64,000 bases of DNA from Pithys albifrons albifrons (lineage: Eukaryota > Chordata > Aves > Passeriformes > Thamnophilidae), in assembly GCF_047495875.1 (NCBI RefSeq), contig NC_092460.1, positions 5,570,520-5,634,519 of the forward strand, written 5' to 3'. The stretch's first letter is position 1. Each line of letters starts with the position of its first letter. Shown here piece by piece: positions 1 to 14,000 of this stretch. The notes under the pieces are model-generated. The model had not been told where the DNA came from and made no database searches. It was given only the letters and a program-made list of their open reading frames with translations. A program made the translations under genes and the position numbers.

Positions 1-3000
1 ACACCTTGGTAAAACCTGAAGTACATGCTTCAAAATTATGCCCACAGCATGTTCATGCACATGTGCCTGGTTTGGGGAACTCTGGATTCTCACAGTCAGT
101 CTAGACCGGCTTTGGGACTCAGGAGTAATGAGGAACAAAGGTTGAATGGACCACAGTTGGTGTAGCTCACCATGTGCCTGTTTCCTTTTCCTGTTTACCC
201 AGCTGGTGATCCCAGCCAAGGCAATCCCCTGCTGTGTGTGATGAAGAGCTTGTCACAGGGATGCTCAGTGAGCCATTGCTCTCCCTCTTACATGGGACAG
301 TGTCAGGGCTGTCAGGGACAGAGTGGTTCCTCCAGAGGGTCCTGCAGCTCTGCTGTTCCCAGCAAGGTTGGGATGCTCCAAATTCCTGCCCCGCTGCTTT
401 CCTGTGCAATGCTGGGCACACTTTGCTCAAGAGGAAGGATGTAGCGCTTGCTCGTGTTTGTTTTTCACGACTCATGGCTTCCAGTTGACTGCTTCTCTGA
501 TGAGTTCCCAGCACTTTTTGTCCAGCTCCTGCAATAAGAACCCTGAGCAAGTATTAGTCATTGATTGGAGTTTTGAAACTCTGTGTGAGTTAATTGCACT
601 CCTCCACTCTCCTATTTACAAATGAAACAGGAAAATCTGCAAGCCTCATTTTACAAGATCTTGGCTTTTAAACTCTATGCAAGGGTTTAAAAAAGAGAAT
701 GTGATTCAAGTTACAGCTTTTGACATGACTCAGTCTTGGGGAAAGCAATTCATATTCTGTTTGTATGATATGGATTTTATTTAAGTTTCAAAGAAACCCA
801 ACATCTTGGCAATATGTTAATTATTCATCACGTAAATTTGCAACATATGAAGTCTTGCCTCCTTGGGAAGTAAATGATTTAGTTGTATTTAATTTACAAT
901 CTTAAGTGTCTACTCTCAAAAATGCTGTACAATAGTGTGTTAGTTTCCTTTGTAGCTTGATGAAAAATGTTATAACTGACAAGTCCTAAATGCTGTCCCT
1001 CTAGCATTGGAAAAATATTTATTAAAATCAGATTAGTTACAGGCACTATATAAGGAAAGTAGACTTAAAAAAAAAAAAAGAAGTTTATTTTCTGACTGAT
1101 AATCTTGGACTGTATTTTACCGAGTACCATTTCCAGGACTGAAACCCAGCCATGCTCCCTGAAAGTTAATTAAATTGCTGTAGGAGGGCTTTTATTTTCT
1201 TTAAATAGCTGACGCATTCGATTTTGGTTCTGGCCTGTGGGCTGCAAAGATAACTCCCGACTGGTATAACATAACACAGACAAAATAATGAATTCCTGAT
1301 AGCTGACATGTGTGAGGCACCAGGGTTTATCGTTATGTGGGGTGATAAAGGCAGTTTGTAAAAGGAAAAGGTTTCTGTGAGTGATAGCCCTGCAACTGAG
1401 GCTATGGAGTAATTGGTTCAGAAACTCCTGAATTGAAAAATTCTCCTGCAGAAAAATGAAGTTCTTGGTCTAGGTGCGGAAAGCCAATATTAACAATTTG
1501 CTCCTAATTAAGAGCAAGTGCTCACTGTTAGATTTTTGGGCATTATTTTCTTCTTAAGTTGACTATTTTTCTAGACAAACTGGAAAATCTCTTGGTAGAA
1601 AAGAATGTAGAAATGATAATGTGGGCAGTGGTATAAAATATCTGTTGGAGAGAAGTTAATAATTGTCTGATAACAAAGCATCTGCTCACTCTACTGCTTA
1701 ACCCCAAGATTAAGGTACCTTTAGGAACAGGACACACTTGAGATTTGCTGGAGGCAGCTCTTCCAGCCTGTTTTTGGAAATCTCACCAGGTTCATGTGAC
1801 CAAAACTACACGTGTAGCCATGTCCAGGACTGAAGTTGGAGCAGGAAGACAAGTTTAGACCCAGTCTCCCGGTTGTCGCTATTCTCCTCTCTCAGGCTGG
1901 CCTCCTGGAGAAGTCTCAGGGTGTGTCTTTGTGGCAGGAATGGGGCCCATCTCGTGAGTGCCAGCCCCTAGTGGGAGCTCAGGCTGTGGGGCCAGGCTAG
2001 AGTTGGCCTAAGGACAGCCCTGGAATGGGCATGGTCTGGGTGTTGTGTCTACAGCACAAACCACCCTGCACCCTGAGATTGCCCTGTTGGGAAAGGAGAC
2101 CTGTTGTGAACTGTTCACTTGGAAGATCCTTTCCAGGGCCATTGGGATTGGGCATGAGTTACAAGGGGGACATCCATGTTGGTCTCATGCAGCAAGCAAA
2201 GATGGGAGTGCAGTCTGGATGCTCCTTTCAGCCCCCAGGGTTTTCCTTACACCTGCATCAGTGGGTGATACAAGAGAGGTGGTGGGTCACCAGAGGATTC
2301 ACTCTCAGGGCATCTGTCTGGTGCTTGTCATAAGCAGCACTGTAGTTCAATTTTTTCTTTCCTTTTCCATGCAAGTGCACTTTTTAAATGTCCATGCACT
2401 GATGCCCTCGGAGTCTTTTCTCAGCAGGACCTCAGCTCCCCATGGGCTGTGTCTGCCTGGCTGTAAATCAGTGCCTGGCACTGGCGCTGCAGTTGTGCCC
2501 CTTGTGCTCCTCAGCCTTGTTTGCCAAGTGACTCATTGTGTGTTTTGCCTTTCAGCTGCGACTCCAAACACTTTTTCTTTAAATACCTTGCAAAGCACTC
2601 TCTGAACCATTAACTCTGTCTCAGTCAAACCCAGCTGTGTGTTTTCCTCAGCTCCCTTTTTTGTAATAAGCAGATAATTTGAGACAAGATAAGCAAAGAT
2701 ATACTAGCTTAGAGCCTCTTGGTTGAACGGGTTGATTATTTGTTTCTATTTGTTTGGGAACATCTGATGAACCCAGGTAGTAAATAAGCAAGTTTAGGGC
2801 AAGTCATGTTTAATACCTATTTCATACAATGATGATGAATCCCCTACTTGCAAGCATCAAATACTTTCCCAAAGAGGTCTATGCTTAACTCAATTTTATA
2901 CCCTCTTCAAAGAAAGCTGGTTGAAGATTGCAGTGATTTTTCTTGAACAGTGTATAAATTCTACTTTCCTTGATGAGTGCTTTTAGTTTGGTTTTGGGGT

Positions 3001-4868
3001 TATACACCCCTGGTGTGCCATGAGGAATGGGAGCTGAGAGAAGGCAGCAGGAAGAGGAGAGCCAGGCAGGGAGCTGCTGAGCTTCTGGAGCACTGAGGAA
3101 GCATTTCTGAAACGTTTTCTCCTGGTGTTTTATTTTTCAATAAAAAGTGGAAATTCACCATGTAAACTGGGTGTAATTAAAAAAAAAGTACTTAAAGCTC
3201 ATTTTTTTTGGATAGACATTTAGTAGCAAGAGGGTTTTTTCCACTGGTGCTTCTTGTATTCATCCAGTTCATGGCAGACCAAAGAGTGTGTAGTCTCTGC
3301 AATGATGTAGTTTTAATGGTTTTTTGCAATTTCCTATTTTAAAGCAGTTCTGTAAGGGCTCTCAAGGAATTTGTATAGAATGCTTATTATGTAGCAGATT
3401 AATTAGTTGGAAGCATTGTGGCTGAAATGAGCAAAAAGGATTAGATGGAGGGAAGAAAAGATGTTTCCAGTAATTTAATAGTAGGATCTCATGGGATTTA
3501 CTACTTGTATATAGCAATGTAACTGTTAATATTCACACATAGTTATGGCAGTTCAGTAAGGAACAGTAATTTTTATGTTTTGTATGCGTGATGTTCATAC
3601 AGTTTTCTGAGGGACAGCAAAGGGGTTGTTGTGTTTTGCCCCCTTTAATTGCCCCTCCACATTACTTTCTTTTCTTTTTTTTTGGTTTTTCCTTTAACTC
3701 AGAGAGCAGTGCTATAGTGACAAGCCAGACACCTAGAGAGGTTTTGTGTGTGTGCTGTGCATCCAAAACAGATGAGAGACAAGGCAAGCATGGTGCCAGG
3801 AAATTCATCATCCCCCACATTGTCTCCCACACGGGACAAGTTGTCCCAGCTGCTGGGCTTGGAGTAGCATCATGGCACCCACAACCCTGGGTAAAAGATG
3901 CTGTCCCCTTCCCTCAAGTGCAGGTTCAGCATTAAAGCACATTCTCTTTTTCTGTTGTAAAAATCGCATTTCATGGCTTATGCATTATAATGTTTTCACC
4001 TTTCTTTTATTGAATATCTGAAAAATGTTGCCATGTCTACAGGGAGTTTCTCCAGTCTTGCACCATCAGTTGCGCCATCATTTGCAAGAGTTTGGACTCT
4101 GGTTTGATTCCTAACAACATCCTCACTTTAGAAAAGCAAAAATAAATCCTTTGCTTTTCCTTCCCATGGCTATTCGGATATATCATGTGAGGTGTATTTT
4201 GTGTTTTGAGGAAATGGAATGGCAGCTTTTCAACCTCAGCTCTTTTGCTTTTGCTGGTTTGTCATGTCTTTATCATTCTTTGGATACTTTATTTTTCTTG
4301 TGGTTCCATGTATCTCTGTATCAGCATGCTGGGCTGTGATAACAAGCTTTAAACTTTGCTGCTGTACTCAGACATGCTAAAACCCCACAACTAATATGGC
4401 TAAGCTGACTTTTGTGTGAACAGGAAGAAAGTGAGCATGTTAGAAATAACAGCCTGTTGTTGCAAGGAAGGGGTTGGGATCCACTGTGAATAGCCATCTT
4501 TTGCTTGGCAGTAAATCTCCAGGTAAAGCAGAGCCATTCTGCTTCTGTCTGGTCTGTTGGGGAGGCACTGCTAACCTGTGCTGTGGGTATGGCTGAGCAG
4601 CTCTTTGAACATGTAACAGGTCTGTGGGATGTGAGCCATCGCCAATTGTAGGTGGTAGGTTCAATGACCAAAGGGATTTGTCTTCAAAATATTCACATTT
4701 CACATCAAGAGCTGTAAAAGAAGGCACAAAGATTTAGGCCAGCTTCAGTTTGCAGATTTGCTCTAGTTGTGGAGAGCTGCTTCCTCAGAACCCCATTCCT
4801 TGTCTGTGAAGTGGAATTTTTAACAGTGCCTCATTTGCCAAGGTGACTCTGGGAGCAGCTCATGTTCC

Positions 4869-4923
4869 CATTTGTCTGGTCATCATGTCCTCAGATAGAG
4901 AGGACATGGTGACCAGATGGCTG
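4869..4923 (+). repeat. Near-perfect inverted repeat / 55-nt hairpin
   Basis: The arms 4872-4892 and 4900-4920 pair over 21 consecutive positions, 17 Watson-Crick and 4 G-U as + strand RNA. The loop is the 7-nt AGATAGA (4893-4899), and after one mismatch two more pairs form. The core arms are CTGGTCATCATGTCCTC and GAGGACATGGTGACCAG. It lies in the sense strand of the FRMD4B intron. No flanking duplication suggestive of a transposon was seen. Confidence 0.75.
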
Positions 4924-5607
4924 ATATGAGAAATGTTGCATTTTCCTTGGTGCTCTTGGTCCATCTTGCAAAAGCCACCCTTGTAGGGTCACCAAACCCC
5001 ATGAGATCAGTAGGCACTGTTGCTCCTCTTCCCAAGAGTCAGACAGTGCTTGGGAAGCAGAGAAATTAGGCTCAAGGGCTGGAGCTGGAGGTCAAGCCTG
5101 GGAGTCCAAGTCTGTGGTCCAAGTGTGGGAAAGGGTTGTGCAGTCCCAACCACACTTCATGTTTGGTACAGGTTCTTCTTGAGCTGTGAAATTAAAGCTG
5201 TTGCAGCAGCACAGGGTGGGAAGCCACAGCATTAGTGTACAACAAGCTGGGGTTGAAAAAGCCATCTGCACTGCTTATCACGTTCCTTTTAACACAGGGG
5301 TTTGGAAGGCTCTTAGAATGCTCCTTCAAATACCTCTCTGAGCAGGCGGCTGTTATCTGATGTTCAAGTGGCAGACTCTGCAGCCCTGCCCCCGGCAAAC
5401 CTCCCCGCTGGCTGGGGGGAAGGTCGGGCTCTGCCTGTCCTGTGCCAGGGGGAGCCCCTTGTTCGTGGCCTTTCCACATCCTGGTCTTCCTTCAATAGAA
5501 AAAGAACTATCTTGAGTGTGCCAGTAGACCATAAACTGAAAGGTTGGGAAATGATGTGAAACGTCTGGCATTTGTCACAAAAGAGGATTTGTCAGAGTGC
5601 ACATTTC

Positions 5608-5635
5608 AAGATCCTGCTGCCAAGATCCTGCTGCT
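5608..5635. repeat. 14-bp direct tandem duplication
   Basis: AAGATCCTGCTGCC is followed immediately by AAGATCCTGCTGCT. It is a two-copy, probably recent, local duplication of no evident function. Confidence 0.8.
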
Positions 5636-8600
5636 CTGGCAGACTCAAAAGTCGCTAAATCCATGATCTCTCCCTGTGAATCCTCTGCTCTCTTCCTTTC
5701 CCCCTTTACTTTCTTGCACTTTTAACCCCACTCAAGTTTTTCCCCTCCATTGCCTTGCTGCTTCCTCCTCACACCTGTTTCTCATTGCACCTCGAAAGGC
5801 AGAGCAGCCTCCATGAGAGCCTGAGGTTACCAAGCTCTGCCCTTCCATTTATTTTAAAACAAACTCAAAGCCTACAGAAAAAGCACCTGTTGCTGAAGCA
5901 GTCCAGCTGCAGTGGGTTGGTCTGTGTTGCTGGTTCTCATCTGTGAATGTAGGGAATAGGAGCACCTTAGAGACCTTGGTGGTGCTTCCCTAAGTCTGGT
6001 CACTTTAGAAAGTCACCGTAGGACCTGGCTGAGGTGTGGGCAGCAGCACAGGATGGTCTTGTACTGTTGCAGAATAGCAATTTAGAATTCAGTGGTTATT
6101 CTCAAGAAATAGAACCATTACAGACATCACCTGAGTAATCTGACCAGCCCTCTGAAACACCTGACTGCGGAGCTCTCAAGTATCTACTCTAATTGTGTGC
6201 TGTTTCAGTGTTTTTATTTTGGTAGCTCTAAATATCCGAGAAATCCTAATGGCAATGTTTTGAAGCATCTTCACAGTGCAGGGTAACAGTGTATCATTTC
6301 TTAGCTGTGAAGCTCTACATTTCCTTGTATCTCACCTGCAGTTCTCAGAAGTGTTTGCTGATATTTAGATGTCCATGAAATAACTTTCAGATTAACTTGA
6401 GAGGTTGGTTGATATTTTCCAAAAGCAAGGCCATTCTAAATTCTATCTGTGGTACGACTGTAATTTATTTCAAAAATTAACTGAATGTATAATAATGACA
6501 TTCAGAAGGACTCAGAAGTAACTTATTCCAATTGTCCCATAGCAACACAAGAGAAAGTATTTCTCAGGTCAAGAGACACCAGGAGTAGAGCAAAGCCACT
6601 ACACAACGAACTTCCCCCAGTGATAAATTCCTATTTTATAAAGTGCTATCAGCACAATTCAGCAGAGGCAGCCACACCTGCCGTCCCTTTAGTCAGTTGA
6701 AAGTTGTTTGAAGTCCTGTCCTCATCGAGTTGTTAATATTTACAAAGAATCTGCGGGCTGATAAGCTTTTATTTTGCAGCCCAATATATTGCTTTTGCTG
6801 CTGGGTGTGTCACTTGCTCTTCATGTTTTGTTAATCTCATTAACCACATCTTACTCCATCTGAGCTCTTACCTGCGTTAGCAACAGGAATAAGCTGGGTT
6901 TTGACAGTGAACACAGGGAAACGCCTGGGCACTCATGACAAATGGTCCTAATTAGCACATTCTGTAAATCTTTGCCTAGCAGGGAGTGTTGTATCACCCC
7001 ATTACAAGCTGTCAAGATGCACATTCTGGGACCAAAAATACGTAAGTCGTTTTTAAGTTTCAGTTAGGTGCTTTAGGCAGAGCACAATAATCTGATTTGG
7101 TTCCTCACGGATTTCTGGTGGAGTTTTAGCAAATTTCACTGTAATGTCAGCAGGTTGTAAGAAGCACGTGGTCCAGGTTTGCTGCTAGAGATAGTTGGAA
7201 GTGGGAAGTCCTACTGATAGTATGGTCCGTGATTAGATACTGTTATTGGCTATTTTAAGAGTCAAGCTGCCTTCCCTCTTCATAGAGCTGGCACTGAGGA
7301 GCAGGGTGTGCTGCTGGGGACAGCATCCTACCCAACGAATGATCATGCTGGGACAGAAAACTAGTTATGGGCAGAACCAGGAATTCAAACTGAGGTTCAG
7401 TGTGACAAGGGTCTGATGTAGATTTTCATTATTTGCATTGCCCAGATTGATTCACGTTCTGCTTCAATATCTGCCAGAGAGAAAAGTCCCATTTAGAGGG
7501 TGGGACAGAAAGGAAAGGATCTATCTGCTGATTTTAATTCTCCATAGGGAACTTGAGATGAAAGTTTCCTATATTCCTCTCTTGGGGCATAAACAAACCT
7601 TTTGCCAGAAAAATGTTCAGTCCCGTTGACTCCGGACTGTTTATGTATTGAAATTATGCCAAGAACCACCAGTCAAGAAACCCCCTCTGTAGCAGAGGTC
7701 AGATTAAATCCAAGTGGGCTGCCCCGTCCCGACAGCCGCGTCCTCCTCCTGGTGGGAACTCGCCGTGGACGTGCCAGATACAACACTGGTGTGTTTGGCT
7801 GGCAGATAGCATGGATGGTGGGACATCTGGAGCCGGGTCTGTCTGCCCTGTGATTGCTGTATCGTCTTGTGGTCCTTGTGAAACCAAACAGGAACAGGTA
7901 ATAATTCAAACCAGCGCTCTTGCTATCTGGAGTTGTCACCTCTGGGGAATGGCTGGGTCTCAAAGGGCTTGGGAAAGTGATCCTGAAGGTCAAGGGGAGA
8001 CGTGCTTAGTGCAGATGAAGTGATAATGGACTCTGTGGAAGGAGGGGGAGGACCATTTGAGGCTTTTATTATCCCTGAAGCCGTGAATCATCCCAAAGCT
8101 AATCCTTGGGCGTGCAGTCAGCAGGTCCAGGCTGCTGCGTGCCAGCCTGCACTGTCTGAAGGCATCCAGCCTCCAAGGAGCTGTGCCCTCTTTCTCCCAG
8201 GTCTTTTACATTTTTCTAAGATTGTTTCATGCTTCATTTTACAATTATGTGGGGGAGGGGGGAGGAATCCTCATGTCGTTTCTGAGAGACTTTCAGACCT
8301 TATAAGTGCATTCTGACATACTCCTGGTGCACGTGGATGGGATGGTGTTTCTGGACGTCAGGGTGTGAGGTTGGGTCCCTTCAGGATGACAAGTCCCAGG
8401 GGCCAACTTTATCTCATAATCTAAGTGTATTCTCTGCTGTTGGAAGAAGTCGAGTGGGTTTGTAATTTGGCAGAAGGAGGGAGGAGGTTCAGTTCTGCTG
8501 TAAGTTGCCACAGCTCTTTGCACTCTGCTGACAGACTGCAGCAAAGACTGTGGCTCTGGGTCAGTGCTGGAGGGATGTGCCCCCTGTCATGGCACAGACT

Positions 8601-10997
8601 TGGTTACAGCCCTATGATCTCTGTATGTCCCAGCTCAGAGCCCACAAGCCTGGTCAGGAGGCGGATGTGCTTCCCGGCCCTTTGTTTAAATTCAGCAGTA
8701 AACATTTCCATATTGATGAGCTGATGCTCAAGCTTAACTAGTACCCTTGTTTTGGCATTGAGGAGGGAGGACCAAGTTGCTACTAAACCAGATCCAGGGA
8801 GACAAAGGGCCCAAAAACACAACAAGAAGGTGAATAGTACTGTTGAAGGCTATGAATGGTGCAAAACGTGGCATTTCAGAGCATAGTGGATGCAACTGCC
8901 AGGATTTGTGGCCTTTCTGCAGTCTTTGTGATGGGGAGACTCCTGGTCCTGTGGTGGTTGGTGAAGCAGAATTTGGGACCTCTCTACCCATCTGGTAGTG
9001 GTGACAGCTGGGGAGTCACCTGTCCCCCCAGCCCAGTTGCCTCTGTCAGAGCTCTGCCATCCCTCCCAGCATGAGCCTCCTTACTGCCTCAGCTTTCTAA
9101 AAAGAGGTTTAATGACCAGCCATTAACCCTCAGATAATGAATACTGCAGGCTGAGAATCTACGCTGAGACGAACAGCCCTTTTGTTTGGTCAAAATGAGC
9201 TATTTTGTTGTTGCTTTCTTTCAAAACGTCTCCTACTTCACTGTATTTCCCTGCCAACCCTGCCTGCTACAGCAGCCATTGCAGCCATGAGTCAGGCTGA
9301 AAAATAGGAGGAAACTTGTATTTTAATAATCAGTTATCCGGTGAGGCTATCATTGAAGCTAGAAGAGACCTTAGGAAGTCAACAGGCCGAACCTCTTTCT
9401 CTAACAAGAACTGCAGGCCAGGTTGCTCAGGACGTGGTTTTTTAGTTTGGGGTGTTTTTTACTTTTTTGCCCTGGTTTCTGAGGCCTTAGGAGAGTGTGC
9501 TCTGTGTCTGCTTTTTCGTGTGACCCTACGAACCCCTGGTAATCTACCTCCTCTCTGCAAGCTGAGATGTCCTGCAGCCTTTTGATCCCATCAAAATGAG
9601 CTTGTACGGGGTAAATTAAACCGTCAGCTTTTGTGAGCATTGGCTGCATTTGAGCCCTGGAAGGCAAGATCCTGATTTTCTACCCAGCTGTCCCTCTTTG
9701 TGGCACTTGGGTGCTGGCCAGCTTGCAAAGAAAAATGGATATTCCTGGCAGAAGAGTGCAGCAACCAGCGCTCCTCGGCGCTAATTGACCCTTTCTTGGC
9801 AGCTTCATCAAAGACATTGAAGAATAAATAGGCTGTTGATTGAATTGTTTCCTCGTCCCCAGAGGTGGTCCCTCTTACTCAGGGCTGAGGCACATTGTCA
9901 GGGCTGGGGAAGAAGCTTGCAGAGCGATTAGAGGAACAAAAAAACCTTTCATCTCCTGCGCCTTCCATGTGGCATCAGTGAGATGAAAGCCTGGGGCGAG
10001 GGTTGCCACCTTCTCAGTCTGCAGAGCTCCCACCACGGTGCCCGTGGAGATCTCAGTGCTTTGGCCCACCTTAGTGTGATGCTCAGGGTGTGGATTTTGA
10101 GGAAAAAGTGGGAACATAGGTCAGATGAAAACTCTAATAGTGCGATCTGATGAAAGCAGAGGTCTGGAGTAGAAAAACACCTTCCAGGAAAGCCTGGATG
10201 CAGAAGTTGAGGCGATGCTGATGGACATGACTGATGCATTCTTTACATACAAGAGTCATGTTGGTGCTTGCTGGCCAAGGCACGCAGAAACGCTGTCGAA
10301 ATGAGGCGTGCAGGTTTCAGCTGATTAATTTGTGGAGCATATAAGGAGAAAATATTAACCATTTTACTGGTGGCTGTAAATAGGTTTTTAAATGTTCTGC
10401 TGGGGTTTTCTATGTGATGAGTTGCATTCACATGCTTCAGCCTTCCTTTGTCATTCCAGGCTGGGTCTGGAGTCCAAAATATTTGAACTTTCTATAGGAA
10501 AATTATTTTAAGTGAAACTATTTTAAGGGCTATAAACTGAAACGCTTTGTTTTGAATCAGATCACTGTTAAACTGTGAGATATACCATGCTGCTCCATGA
10601 AATTTATTGCCAAGAGGTAGGGTTTTAGATAAAGACAAAACAAAAATTAGCACTACAAGCCTTCCTTTGGGTCAGAGGCTCGCTTTCTGCAGCTGTTTCA
10701 GAGCTCATTCTGCACTCAGCAAATACAGTGAGGGTGTGCAAAATAAATATTGATATGGTGCTCCTGCCATGGTGGCCTGAGCATCACGTGTCTGTATAAT
10801 GAGCTAAAACATGAGCCTGCATGACACCATATACATCACTGTCATGTGAGAGGGCCTATAGGGTTACGTTGCTGTGACAGCCTGATACGGGGCAATGTGC
10901 CATGTTCTTGGGCAGCAAATACAGCCCTGCCTTCTGCCCAACTAATGAGTCCATCTCTGATTCACCTGCAGTGACTGTGCCATTTTTTGTTTTTCAG

Positions 10998-11081
10998 TGA
11001 TGAAAACACTAGAAAAGACTTGAAGACACTGCCTGTCTTTCCCACCAAGACACTACAGGAGCATCCATCACTTGCTTACTG
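10998..11081 (+). CDS. FRMD4B: FRMD4B exon (FERM F2 start; [12 protein letters not shown])
   Basis: The acceptor is a T-rich tract ending TTTTTCAG and the donor is TACTG|GTGAGC. The first base completes a codon from the upstream exon, and the exon ends two bases into the Cys codon. It is 84 nt, symmetric (2-2), and encodes [12 protein letters not shown] followed by [14 protein letters not shown], as in vertebrate FRMD4B. This is the first exon visible; the preceding FERM exons were searched for in 1-10997 and not found. Confidence 0.93.
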
Positions 11082-14000
11082 GTGAGCTGTTTAATTTAAA
11101 ATGTAAATCATTCCTATGAATGGTAACGACAAGATCACTCTTAAACAGTTTTACAAAGTCTTTTAAAAGTTTTCAGTCTGTGTGATACAGCACTTGGAAC
11201 TAATTGCTCATGTTCAAGCATTTCCAGTTTTTAGAAGGTCATAAATTATGCAAGATCCAATGCAAATTCCTCCCTGAAAGTTTGCTCAAATTAAATTGTT
11301 GGATTAGAAACTGCTGGATCAGAATATGTGGGGACCACACGTTAAAAGAGCTGAAATCTGAACTCCAGCCAAGCCTAGGTTTGCAGAGAGAACCTTGGTC
11401 TTAATCTGTCACACAGTGGAGCCTCTGTGGTGGGGTGACCTTTGCTGGCTGCCAGATGCCCACTCAGCTCCTCTCAACAGGACAGGGGGAGAAAATACTG
11501 TAAGAAAGCTGGAAACAGAAAGGCAGGTCCAATTTTCAGGCTCGAATCTGCTGCAGAAGAGCACAGCATTTAGGATGAATCAGTGATATTGTTTCCTTGG
11601 AATTGATGCCCTTTGTGCAAGTTTAACTCCCTCATTTGTTTCATTTTTTCAGCTTGATGGGTACGTGATGGATTTTCAAGTATACCAGTACTTGCTTATG
11701 ATTTGTTTTTCTCAGAATGAATACTGCTGAGTTTTTCTTTGCTTTCAAGTGTCTGACACATAAATGCATATTTTATTTTGCATTCCACCAAAACAAAATG
11801 TTGAAATATGTAACAGAAAAAACACAAAAAGGTCATTGCTGACAAATCTGTGGTTTTTTCACCTATGAAATGTCAGGGGGGAAAAATATGCAGGAACGAA
11901 AACAGTTCTGGTTTAACTTCTTCTGTCTTACATATGGAGCATTAACCAGCCTTTGAAGTTGGGGTTCTTTAGAACATTAAAATGAATTTATACAATTAGC
12001 ACCATTATTCTGCAGCAGCATCTGCAGCAGAACAGGCTGATCCAAAACGATTTGTTAATTAGTCTGGAAGGCAGGATTTGATGGTGGGATCAGCCAGGGA
12101 GCTCCTAATGAAGGAGTGGGAAAGAAATCAATAAGAACCAGAATGTAAACCAGAGCAAGAAATGTGCAGAGGGACACAGCTCTGCTGGCTGAGCAGGTGG
12201 CTGAGCTTTCACAGATGCCATCACACATGAACAAAGTCGCTGAGCCTCTAAATTGGGTTTTGTGCTTGGTTTGCAGTGAGGACAGAGTAATTGAGCATTA
12301 TACACAAATTAAAGGTCTGACCAGAGGACAAGCCATCGTTCAGTGAGTATGACACTTGTTAATTTGTGAAGATTACATTCTCACCTTTCTTCTGTTTCTT
12401 TTTTTGTTGAGAAGTGGCAAGGCAGGCTGTTGTGGTCATTATTGCCTGCAAATGATACCATTTCTATCAGTCAGATTCTTTTTCATTGAGTCATATTTCA
12501 GAGTTGAATTTTGAAGTTTCATATATCACAGGCTTGCAGTTCAGCTTGTGTGTTCTCATTTGGATACCTCAAATATAACAGAAATATTTTGGACCTTTCT
12601 CCATTGGAAGACTCTTCTCATATCCTACTTGCTATCAATTAGTTTTCATACCAGACTCCTAAGGGCAAGTATTACCTGAGTCCTGTAAAAAAATCCTGAA
12701 ATGTGCAGCGTCTGTCTTTCAAAAGAACAAGGTCTTCCAAGATGGACATGGAGTCTGTGGAATTGTAGTTTTTATTTACCATTAATATGATTGTACTTCC
12801 TACAAGCAAATGCAATGCGATGTGTTACAAAATGTTTGAGACAATGCCCATGGCTGCACAATGTAGACACCTTGTATTTTTTCTGGAATACCTCAGTGCC
12901 TGTAACTCTGTCTCAATATTGAAGGATCTTTTTTCAATAGGAACAAGGGAAAAATGGTCTGTTCAGTGTTTGCCTGAATTGCCTCGTGAAACAGTCATAC
13001 AATGGCATAAACACTTTCATTTGGAACATATCTGTTATAACCCAAGCTCAATAATAGAATAATTACATGCAGATCTTTACCTCCAGCATTTCCCAAAAGG
13101 CTCACTTGTTCTGTTCAGAATTTTTACTTTCAGTTCTGTGATCTTCTGATAAGATATTGAATGTTCTGTTGTATGAGAGATTTTCCATTTGCTTTAGCTG
13201 GGCCAAAATATCCCATCTTTCCCCAAGCCAGGATGCTATGTTTTTTTCTTAAAACATGGCCCTTCAGTTATTAAGGCCTTCAAAATATGCAAATGATAAA
13301 TGACATGTCCTGGATGTATGTGTGAAAAAAATATGTTAATAGATATTATTCCCTCCAGAGAAAATCATCTGATATACTATAAATCTGTCTGCAGGTACAT
13401 GAAAGTGGTAGAAGCTTTGCCAACATATGGAGTTCATTACTATGGAGTAAAGGTCAGTAACTGCCTATAGATAATGTGATTGCTGAGCTTATTATGTGTG
13501 ATTACATTCCTTTAGGAGCAGTTGGATGATTCAGTACTCTTCTATCAGTATTAAAGACCACATTTTTCAACCTCTGTAATTTTCTCCCAATCAGTATGCT
13601 TTAAAAATTGTTTCCAGAGAGCCATATTATGTGCTACAGGAGACAGAAAGGAATCTTTGTAAAACCTCCTGTAATCCTATCAGGACCAAAATTCCTATCA
13701 CCTTAATTAACTGGATATCACTTCTAGATCCAAAGAAGTTAATAGTTTCCCCAGAGACATTAATCAAGATTAGAAAAAACACACTGTGGAAAAGACTATT
13801 TCTAAGTGACAGGTGATTAGTGGTGCATGCTTGGAGTGGGGAAATGCTGAGAAATACTTCTGGAGAGTGATGGAAATACACCATTTATTCCCACTTGTAG
13901 AGCAGAGCCTGGGCCACAGTGTTCTGTGCTGAAGAGCTCAGCAGAGATGTTATCTCCTTACTTTGAGTCATGGCCATGACTGTGGTACCTGAGAAGCTGC

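Larger units (their letters stand above)
1..10997 (+). other. FRMD4B: FRMD4B upstream intron (3' part)
   Basis: Intronic sequence before the first visible FRMD4B exon. No exon matching the FERM F1 or early F2 lobe was recognised. ORFs here look random, the largest being 186 codons near 2045-2605. It holds a near-perfect hairpin (4869-4923), a 14-bp tandem duplication (5608-5635) and A+T-rich stretches around 6720-7000 that might be conserved regulatory DNA. No clear CR1 copy was seen. Confidence 0.75.

Noticed and set aside
2045..2605. 186-codon + strand open frame in the upstream intron
   Set aside because: No domain, no splice context, and composition typical of intron sequence.
9330..9420. 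Segment resembling the left end of a CR1 (GAAGAGACCTTAGGAAGTCA)
   Set aside because: The similarity is short and is not followed by the usual CR1 blocks.
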